Source: Zeus faber
Taxonomy: Eukaryota > Chordata > Actinopteri > Zeiformes > Zeidae
Reading direction: 5' to 3'
Assembly (NCBI GenBank): GCA_960531495.1
Contig: CAUIJY010000071.1
Span: forward strand, 1,178,001-1,242,000
DNA: 64,000 bases
Below the pieces are notes generated by a model. It had not been told where the DNA came from. It saw only the letters and a list, made by a program, of their open reading frames with translations, and did not search any database. The position numbers were made by a program, and so were the translations under genes. Shown one piece after another: positions 51,015-61,800 of the stretch; the stretch's first letter is position 1, and the number at the start of each line of letters is the position of its first letter.

Positions 51015-54000
51015 CGTCCAAAGTTCTGAAAATTATCATAACTCGAAAAATTCATGTTAGATGGGCTTAAAACTCTGTGAGAAACACTTATGGACCACAT
51101 AATAGTTCATCATATTAATCAAATTTCTATGCTGTACTGCAGCATTCTGAACCATTCACCTTTGATGAGACAATGGTTCAGTGTTTCTCTAATTCAGCTA
51201 GACAGCAAACCGTCCAAAGTTCTGACGTGATCAAAACTCCACAAATACATGTTAGATGGCCTAGAGGTCTGTGAGAAACACTTAAGAAGCACATAATATT
51301 TCCCCATATTAGATTTCAATGGTGTACGGCAGCATTCTGAATCATTCACCTATAAAGAGACAAAGGTTCGGTGTTTCTCTAATCCAGCTAGACCGCAAAT
51401 CGTCCAAAGTTCTGAAAATGATCATAACTCGAAAAATCCATTTTATATGGGCCTAAAACTGTTTGACCAACAACACTTTAGCAGCATATACTAGTTCATC
51501 ATTGTATTTAAACTGTCTGTCACTGTCACACAGAGTAATGACTGTAGCTTATAACCAATTCGCCTTTTCGACGTTTAAATCGGCTGAAAATGCGTTTTTT
51601 CCCACATGTGCACACTATGATGAAAATGATCATAACTCGACAAATACATTTTATTGGGGCCTAAAACTGTTTGACAAACAACACTTTAGCAGCATATACT
51701 AGTTCACTATTGTATTTAAACTGTCTGGCACTGTCACACAGAGTAATGACTGAAGTGTTTAACCAATTCGCCTTTTCGACGTTTAAATCGGCTGAAAATG
51801 CGTATTTTCCCACAGGTGCACACTATGATCAAAATGATCAAACCTCGACAAATACATTTTAAATGGGCCTAAAACTGTTTGACATACAACACTTTAGCAG
51901 CACATACTAGTTATTCATTGTATTTAAACTGTCTGACACTGTCACACAGAGTAATGACTGAAGCTTTAAACCAAATCGCCTTTTCGACATTTAAATCGGC
52001 TGAAAACGCATTTTTTCCCACATGTGCACACTATGATGAAAATGATCATAACTCAACAAATACATATTAGATGGGCCTAGAACTCTGTGAGAAACACTTA
52101 AGAAGGACATAATAGTTCATCATATTAATTACATTTCTATGCTGTACTGCAGCATTCTGAATCATTCACCGCTGAAGAGACAATGGTTCGGTGTTTCTCT
52201 AATTCAGCTAGACAGCAAACCGTTCAAAGTTCTGAAAATGCTCATAACTCGACAAATACATGTTGTATGGGACTAAAACTGTTTGACAAGCAACACTTTA
52301 GCAGCACAGACTAGTTCATCATATTAATTAAATTTCTATGCTGTACTGCAGCATTCTGAATCATTCACCTCTGATGAGACAATGGTTCGGTGTTTCTCTA
52401 ATTCAGCTAGATACCAAACCGTCCAAAGTTCTGAAAATGATCATAACTCGAAAAATACATGTTAGATGGGCCTAAAACTCTGTGAGAAACACTTATGGGG
52501 CTCATAATAGTTCATCATATTAATCAAATTTCTATGCTGTACTGTAGCATTGTGAATCATTCACTTATGAAGAGACAATGGTTCGGTGTTTCTCCAATTC
52601 AGCTAGACAGCAAACCGTCCAAAGTTCTGAAAATGATCATAACTCCACAAATACATGTTAGATGGGTCTAGAACTCTGTGAGAAAAACTGAAGAAGCACA
52701 TAAAAGTTCATCACATTAATTAAATTCATATGCTGTACTGCAGCATTCTGAATCATTCACCTCTGAAGAGACAATGGTTCGGTGTTTCTCTAATTCAGCT
52801 AGACAGCAAACCGTCCCAAGTTCTGAAAATGCTCATAGCTCGACAAATACATGTTAGATGGGCCTAAAACTCTGTGAGAAACACTTATGGAGCACATAAT
52901 AGTTCATCATATTGATCAAATTGATCAAATTTCTATGCTGTACTGCACCATTCTGAACCATTCACCTCTGAAGAGACAATGGTTCGGTGTTTCTCTAATT
53001 CAGCTAGACAGCAAACCGTCCAAAGTTCTGAAAATGCTCATAACTCTACAAATACATGTTGTATGGGACTAAAACTGTTTGACAAACAACACTTTAGCAG
53101 CACATACTTGTTCATCATAGTATTTAAACTGTCTGACACTGTCACACAGAGTAATGACTGAAGCGTTTAACCAATTCGCCTTTTCGACGTTTAAATCGGC
53201 TGAAAATGCGTTTTTTCCCACATGTGCACACTATGATGAAAATGATCATAACTCGACAAATACATTTTATATGGGCCTAAAACTGTTTGACATACAACAC
53301 TTTAGCAGCTTATACTAGTTCATCATTGTATTTAAACTGTCTGACACTGCCACCGAGAGTAATGACTGAAGCTTTTAACCAATTCGCCTTTTCGACGTTT
53401 AAATCGGCTGAAAATGCATTTTTCCCCACATGTGCACACTATGATGAAAATTATCATAACTCCACAAAAAAATGTTAGATGGGTCTAGAAGTCTGTGAGA
53501 AACACTTAAGAAGCACATAATAGTTCATCATATTAATTAAATTTCTATGCTGTACTGCAGCATTCTGAATCATTCACCTCTGAAGAGACAATGGGTCGGT
53601 GTTTCTCTAATTTAGTTAGACAGCAAACCGTCCAAAGTTCTGAAAATTATCATAACTCGAAAAATTCATGTTAGATGGGCTTAAAACTCTGTGAGAAACA
53701 CTTATGGACCACATAATAGTTCATCATATTAATCAAATTTCTATGCTGTACTGCAGCATTCTGAACCATTCACCATTGATGAGACAATGGTTCAGTGTTT
53801 CTCTAATTCAGCTAGAAAGCAAACCGTTCAAAGTTCTGAAACTGCTCATAACTCGACAAATAGATGTTGTATGGGACTAAAACTGTTTGACAAGCAACAC
53901 TTTAGCAGCACAGACTAGTTCATCATATTAATTACATTTCTATGCTGTACTGCAGCATTCTGAATCATTCACCTCTGAAGAGACAATGGTTCGGTGTTTC

Positions 54001-55860
54001 TCTAATTCAGTTAGACAGCAAACCGTCCACAGTTCTGAAAATGATCATAACTCCACAGATACATGTTAGATGGTTCTAGAACTCTGTGAGAAAAAACTTA
54101 AGAAGCACATAATAGTTCATCAAATTAATCAAATTTCTATGCTGTTCTGCACCATTCTGAATCATTCACCGCTGAAGAGACAATGGTTCGGTGTTTCTCT
54201 AATTCAGCTAGACAGCAAACGATCAAATGTTCTGAAAATGATCGTAACTCCACAAATACATGTTATATGGGACTAAAACTGTTTGACAAACAACACTTTA
54301 GCAGCACAGACTAGTTAGTCAAAGTATTCAAACTGTCTGACACTGTCACACAGAGTAATGACTGAAGCGTTTAACCTATTCGCCTTTTCGACGTTTAAAT
54401 CGGTTGAAAATTTGTTTTTTCCCACATGTGCACACTATGATGAAAATGATCATAACTCGACAAATACATGTTGTATGGGACTAAAACTGTTTGACAAGCA
54501 ACACTTTAGCAGCACATACTTGTTCATCATAGTATTTAAACTGTCTGACACTGTCACACAGAGTAATGACTGTCTGAAAATGATCATAACTCGAAAAATA
54601 CATGTTAGATGGGCCTAAAACTCTGTGAGAAACACTTATGGAGCACATAATAGTTCATCATATTAATCATCATATTATGTACTGCAGCATTCTGAACCAT
54701 TCACCTTTGATGAGACAATGGTTCGGTATTGAAAGAAAGATTGAATGATTGAAAGAAATGTAGATTGAAATAAAGAATGAAAGAAAGATTTGAAGTAAGA
54801 ATGAAATATTGAAAGAAAGATTTTAGGAAAGGTTGAAAGACTGAAAGAAAGAATGAAAGATTGAAAGAAAGATTGAAAGATTGAAAGAAATATTGAAAGA
54901 AAGAGAATTTGAAAGTAAGAAAGATTGAAAGAAAGATTGAAAGTAATAAAGATTGAAAGAAAGAATAAAAGAAAAATTGAAAGATTGAAAGATTGAAAGA
55001 TTGAAAGAAAGATTGAAAGAAAGATTTAACGAAAATTGAAAGACTGAAAGTAAGAATGAAAGAAAGATTGAAAGTTTGAAAGAAAGAATGAAAGAATTAA
55101 AGAAAGATTGAAAGAAATATTGAAAGAAAGAATGAAAGATTGAAAGAAAGAATGAAAGAATGAAAGAAATACTGAAAGAAAGAAAGATTGAAAGTAAGAA
55201 CGATTGAAAGAAAGATTTATAGAAAGATTGAAAGACTGAAAGAAAGAATGAAAGATTGAAAGAAATATTGAAAGAAAGAGAGATTGAAAGATTAAAAGAT
55301 TGAAAGAAAGATTGAAAGTAATAAAGATTGAAAGAAAGAATGGAGGAATAATTGAAAGATTGAAAGAAAAAATGAAAGAATTAAAGAAAGATTGTAAGAA
55401 ATATTGAAAGAAAGATTGAAAGAAAGAATGAAAGAAAGATTGTAAGAAAGAATGAAAGTAAGAAAGAAATATTGAAAGATTGAAAGAAATATTGAAAGAA
55501 AGAAAGATTGAAAGTAAGAACGATTGAAAGAAAGATTGAAAGAAAGACTGAAAGCTTGAAAGAAAGAATGAAAGAAAGATTTTAAGAAAGGTTGAAAGAC
55601 TGAAAGAAAGAATGAAAGATTGAAAGAAAGAATGAAAGAACGATTGAAAGAAAAAATGAAAGAATGATAGAAAGATTGAAAGATTGAAAGAAAGATTGAA
55701 TGTTTGAAAGAAAGATTTAAAGTATTAAAGATCGAAAGAAATATTTAAAGAAAGATTGAAAGATTGAAAGAAAGAATGAAATAACGATTGCAAGAAAGAA
55801 TGAAAGAAAAATTGAAAGATTGAAAGAAATATTGAAAGAAAGAGAGATTGAAAGATTGAA
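51014..55860 (-). repeat. Right arm of giant inverted repeat (near-identical part)
   Basis: Reverse-complement partner of about 13740-17740. It crosses the satellite/tetranucleotide junction at 54727/54728 exactly as the left arm does at 14843/14844. Relative to the left arm it holds about 817 additional bases, roughly 52770-53590, made of whole satellite monomers. A few substitutions (for example ACATAATATG against ATATAATATG near the junction) and an 8-base difference in the simple part near 55690 show the arms are not copies of one read. Confidence 0.92.
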
Positions 55861-58800
55861 AGATTGAAAGAAAGATTGAAAGAAAGATTTGAAGAAAGAT
55901 TGACAGACTGAAAGAAAGAAAGAATAAAAGATTTAAAGAAAGATTGAAAGATTGAAAGATTGAAAGAAAAATTGAAAGAAAGAAAGATTGAAAGAAAGAA
56001 AGGTTGAAAGAAATATTGAAAGAAAGATTGAAAGATTGAAAGAAAGAATGAAAGAAAGATTGAAAGATTGAAATAAAAATTGAAAGAAAGATTGAAAGAT
56101 TGAAAGATGGAAAGAAAGATTGAAAGTTTGAAAGAAATATTGAAAGACAGAAAGATTGAAAGAAAGAATGAAAGAAAGATTGAAAATTTGATATATTGAA
56201 AGAAATAATGAAAGAAAGATTGAAAGATTGAAAGAAAGCTTGAAAGAAAGGTTGAAAGATTGAAATATTTAAAGAAAGATTGAAAGAAAGAATGAAAGAA
56301 CGATTGAAAGAAAAAATGAAAGAATGAAAGAAAAATTTACAGATTGAAAGATATATTGAAAGAAAGAGAGATTGAAAAAATAAAAGATTGAAAGAAAGAT
56401 TGAAAGTTATGAAGATTGAAAGAAAGAATGAAGGAAAAACTGAAAGATTGAAAGACTGAAAGAATGAATGAAAGAAAGATTGAAAGATTGAAAGAAAAAA
56501 TGAAAGAAAGATTGAAAATTTGATATATTGAAAGAAATAATGAAAGAAAGATTGAAAGATTGAAAGAAAGCTTGAAAGAAAGGTTGAAAGATTGAAATAT
56601 TTAAAGAAAGATTGAAAGAAAGAATGAAAGAACGATTGAAAGAAAAAATGAAAGAATGAAAGAAAAATTGACAGATTGAAAGATATATTGAAAGAAAGAG
56701 AGATTGAAAAAATAAAAGATTGAAAGAAAGATTGAAAGTTATGAAGATTGAAAGAAAGAATGAAGGAAAAACTGAAAGATTGAAAGACTGAAAGAATGAA
56801 TGAAAGAAAGATTGAAAGATTGAAAGAAAAAATGAAAAACTTAAAGAAAGATTGAAAGAAATATTGAAAGATAGATAGAAAGATTGAATGAAAGAAAGAT
56901 TGAAAAAAAGAAAGATTGAAAGAAAGATTTATAGAAAGAATGAAAGAACGATTGAAAAAAGAATGAAAGATTGAAAGAAAGATTGAAAGAAAGATTGAAA
57001 GAAAGAAAGATTGAAAGAAATATTGAAAGAAAGATCGAAAGATTGAAAGAAAGAATGAAAGAAAGTTTGAAAAAAAGAAAGATTGAAAGAAAGATTGAAA
57101 AAAAAGAAAGATTTAAAGATAGAATAAAAGAAAGATTGAATGAAAGATTGAAAAAAAAAGAAAGATTGAAAGATTGAAAGAAATATTGAAAGACAGAAAG
57201 ATTGAAAGAAACAATGAAAGAAAGATTGAAAGATTAAAAGAAAGAATGAAAGAACGATTGAAAGAAAGATTGAAAGAAAGATTGAAAGAAAGATTGAAAG
57301 AAAGATTGAATGAAAGATTGAAAGAAAGAATGAAAGAAAGATTGAAATAAAGAATGAAAGAAAGATTGAAAGAAAGATAGAAGGAAAGATTGAAAGATTG
57401 AATGATTGAAAGAAAGACTGAAAGAATGAATGACGGACAGAAAGATTGAAAGAAAGAATGAAAGAAAGATTGAAACAAAGATTGAAAGACTGAAAGAAAG
57501 AATGAAAGAAAGATTGAAAGATTAAACAATTGAAAGAACGATTGCAAGAAAGATTGAAAAAAGAAAGATTGAAAGAAAGAATGAAAGACTGAAGGAAAGA
57601 ATGAAAGAAAGATGGAAAGAAAGATTGAAAGAAACAATGAAAGAAAGATTGAAAGATTAAAAGAAAGAATGAAAGAAAGATTGAAAAATTGAAAGATTGA
57701 AAGAAAGACTAAAAGAAAGAAAGAACGATTGAAAGAAAGATTGAAAGAAAGAATGAAATAAAGAATGAAAGAAAGATTGAAAGAAACAATGAAAGAAAGA
57801 TTGAAAGATTAAAAGAGAGAATGAAAGAAAGATTGAAAAATTGAAAGATTGAAAGAAAGACTAAAAGAAAGAAAGAACGATTGAAAGAAAGAATGAAAGA
57901 AAGATTGAAAAAAAGATTGAAAGACTGAAGGAAAGAAAGATTGAAAGAAAGAAAGATTGAAATAAATAACAAAAGAAAGATTGAAAGAAATAATGAAAGA
58001 AAGATTGAACGATTGGAAGAAATATTGAAAGATAGAAAAATTGAAAGTAAGAAAGATTGAAAGAAAGAATGAAAGAAAGATTGAAAGATTGAAATATTGA
58101 AAGAAAGAATGAAAGACAGATTGAAAGATTGAAAGAAAGATTGAAAGAAAGATTGAAAGATTGAAATATTTAAAGAAAGATTGAAAGAAAGAATGAAAGA
58201 AAGATTGAAAAAAAGATTGAAAAAAAGAAAAATTGAAAGATTGAAAGATTGAAAGAAAGATTGAAAGAAAGATTTAAAGAAAGATTGACGGACTGAAAGA
58301 AAGAAAGAATAAAAGATTTAAAGAAAGATTGAAAGATTGAAAGATTGAAAGAAAAATTGAAAGAAAGAAAGATTGAAAGAAAGAAAGGTTGAAAGAAATA
58401 TTGAAAGAAAGATTGAAAGATTGAAAGAAAGAATGAAAGAAAGATTGAAAGATTGAAATAAAAATTGAAAGAAAGATTGAAAGATTGAAAGATGGAAAGA
58501 AAGATTGAAAGTTTGAAAGAAATATTGAAAGACAGAAAGATTGAAAGAAAGAATGAAAGAAAGATTGAAAATTTGATATATTGAAAGAAATAATGAAAGA
58601 AAGTTTGAAAGATTGAAAGAAAGCTTGAAAGAAAGGTTGAAAGATTGAAATATTTAAAGAAAGATTGAAAGAAAGAATGAAAGAACGATTGAAAGAAAAA
58701 ATGAAAGAATGAAAGAAAAATTGACAGATTGAAAGATATATTGAAAGAAAGAGAGATTGAAAAAATAAAAGATTGAAAGAAAGATTGAAAGTTATGAAGA

Positions 58801-61800
58801 TTGAAAGAAAGAATGAAGGAAAAACTGAAAGATTGAAAGACTGAAAGAATGAATGAAAGAAAGATTGAAAGATTGAAAGAAAAAATGAAAAACTTAAAGA
58901 AAGATTGAAAGAAATATTGAAAGATAGATAGAAAGATTGAATGAAAGAAAGATTGAAAAAAAGAAAGATTGAAAGAAAGATTTATAGAAAGAATGAAAGA
59001 ACGATTGAAAAAAGAATGAAAGATTGAAAGAATGATTGAAAGAAAGATTGAAAGAAAGAAAGATTGAAAGAAATATTGAAAGAAAGATCGAAAGATTGAA
59101 AGAAAGAATGAAAGAAAGATTGAAAAAAAGTTTGAAAAAAAGAAAGATTGAAAGAAAGATTGAAAAAAAAGAAAGATTTAAAGATAGAATAAAAGAAAGA
59201 TTGAATGAAAGATTGAAAAAAAAAGAAAGATTGAAAGATTGAAAGAAATATTGAAAGACAGAAAGATTGAAAGAAACAATGAAAGAAAGATTGAAAGATT
59301 AAAAGAAAGAATGAAAGAACGATTGAAAGAAAGATTGAAAGAAAGATTGAAAGAAAGGTTGAAAGAAAGATTGAATGAAAGATTGAAAGAAAGAATGAAA
59401 CAAAGATTGAAATAAAGAATGAAAGAAAGATTGAAAGAAAGATAGAAGGAAAGATTGAAAGATTGAATGATTGAAAGAAAGACTGAAAGAAAGAATGACG
59501 GACAGAAAGATTGAAAGAAAGAATGAAAGAAAGATTGAAAAAAAGATTGAAAGACTGAAAGAAAGAATGAAAGAAAGATTGAAAGTTTAAACAATTGAAA
59601 GAACGATTGCAAGAAAGATTGAAAAAAGAAAGATTGAAAGAAAGAATGAAAGACTGAAGGAAAGAATGAAAGAAAGATGGAAAGAAAGATTGAAAGAAAC
59701 AATGAAAGAAAGATTGAAAGATTAAAAGAAAGAATGAAAGAAAGATTTAAAAATTGAAAGATTGAAAGAAAAACTAAAAGAAAGAAAGAACGATTGAAAG
59801 AAAGATTGAAAGAAAGAATGAAAGAAAGATTGAAAGATTAAAAGAGAGAATGAAAGAAAGATTGAAAAATTGAAAGATTGAAAGAAAGACTAAAAGAAAG
59901 AAAGAACGATTGAAAGAAAGAATGAAAGAAAGATTGAAAAAAAGATTGAAAGACTGAAGGAAAGAATGAAAGAAAGATTGAAAGATTAAACAATTGAAAG
60001 AAAGATTGCAAGAAAGATTGAAAAAAGAAAGATTGAAAGAAAGAATGAAAGAAAGATTGAAAGAAAGATGGAAAGAAAGATTGAAAGAAAGAAAGATTGA
60101 AAGAAATAAAAGAAAGATTGAAAGAAATAATGAAAGAAAGATTGAACGATTGGAAGAAATATTGAAAGAGAAAAATTGAAAGTAAGAAAGATTGAAAGAA
60201 AGAATGAAAGAAAGATTGAAAGATTGAAGGAAAGAATGAAAGAAAGATTGAAAGAAAAATTGAAAGAAAGATTGAAAGAAAGATTGAAAGACTGAAGGAA
60301 AGAATGAAAGAAAGATGGAAAGAAAGATGGAAAGAAAGATTGACAGAAAGATAGATTGAAAGAAATATTAAAAGAAAGATTGAAAGATTGAAAGAAAGAA
60401 TGTAAGAATGATTGAAAGATTGAAAGATTGAAAGATTGAAAGAAAGAATGAAAGAAAGACTGAAAGATTGAAAGAAAAATTGAAAGAAAGATTGAAAGAT
60501 TGAAAGATTGAAAGAAAGATTGAAAGTTTGAAAGACAGATTGAAAGACTGAAAGAAAGATTGCAAGAAAGATTGAAAAAAAAGAAAGATTTAAAGATAGA
60601 ATAAAAGAAAGATTGAAAGAAAGATTGAAAAAAAAAGAAAGATTGAAAGATTGAAAGAAATATTGAAAGACAGAAAGATTGAAAGAAACAATGAAAGAAA
60701 GATTGAAAGATTAAAAGAAAGAATGAAAGAACGATTGAAAGAAAGATTGAAAGAAAGATTGAAAGAAAGATTGAAAGAAAGATTGAATGAAAGATTGAAA
60801 GAAAGAATGAAAGAAAGATTGAAATAAAGAATGAAAGAAAGATTGAAAGAAAGATAGAAGTAAAGATTGAAAGATTGAATGATTGAAAGAAAGACTGAAA
60901 GAATGAATGACGGACAGAAAGATTGAAAGAAAGAATGAAAGAAAGATTGAAACAAAGATTGAAAGACTGAAAGAAAGAATGAAAGAAAGATTGAAAGATT
61001 AAACAATTGAAAGAACGATTGCAAGAAAGATTGAAAAAAGAAAGATTGAAAGAAAGAATGAAAGACTGAAGGAAAGAATGAAAGAAAGATGGAAAGAAAG
61101 ATTGAAAGAAACAATGAAAGAAAGATTGAAAGATTAAAAGAAAGAATGAAAGAAAGATTGAAAAATTGAAAGATTGAAAGAAAGACTAAAAGAAAGAAAG
61201 AACGATTGAAAGAAAGATTGAAAGAAAGAATGAAAGAAAGAATGAAAGAAAGAATGAAAGAAAGATTGAAAGAAACAATGAAAGAAAGATTGAAAGATTA
61301 AAAGAGAGAATGAAAGAAAGATTGAAAAATTGAAAGATTGAAAGAAAGACTAAAAGAAAGAAAGAACGATTGAAAGAAAGAATGAAAGAAAGATTGAAAA
61401 AAAGATTGAAAGACTGAAGGAAAGAATGAAAGAAAGATTGAAAGATTAAACAATTGAAAGAAAGATTGCAAGAAAGATTGAAAAAAGAAAGATTGAAAGA
61501 AAGAATGAAAGAAAGATTGAAAGAAAGATGGAAAGAAAGATTGAAAGGAAGAAAGATTGAAAGAAATAAAAGAAAGATTGAAAGAAATAATGAAAGAAAG
61601 ATTGAACGATTGGAAGAAATATTGAAAGAGAAAAATTGAAAGTAAGAAAGATTGAAAGAAAGAATGAAAGAAAGATTGAAAGATTGAAAGAAAGAATGAA
61701 AGAAAGATTGAAAGATTGAAATATTTAAAGAAAGAATGAAAGAAAGATTGAAAGATTGAAAGAAAGATTGAAAGAAAGAATGAAAGTATGAAAGAAAGAT

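Larger units (their letters stand above)
45115..54727 (+). repeat. A/B dimeric satellite, plus orientation (right block)
   Basis: About 9.6 kb of A and B monomers with no gene. From 45.1 to about 51.0 kb the subfamily is the one flanking the LINE on the left: A with CGTTCCGCCAAATCG or CGTTCCACCAAATCG and a CACGTGTAGAC or CACATGTGTAGAC box, and B with TTTGAGAAAGACTTAAGAAG. From about 51.0 kb it changes to the older subfamily of the left arm (CCAATTCGCCTTTTCGACG, GTGCACACTATGATG). Chimeric monomers joining the start of A to the rest of B occur at about 52265-52440 and 53880-54050. The block ends at GTTCGGT, the mirror image of the junction at 14844. Confidence 0.94.

Noticed and set aside
13740-55860. 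The palindrome being simply a fold-back read or assembly artefact
   Set aside because: The arms differ by one ~817-base block of whole monomers, an 8-base indel and scattered substitutions, and the centre is long and distinct. This is not proof, so the read-level check is still listed under findings.
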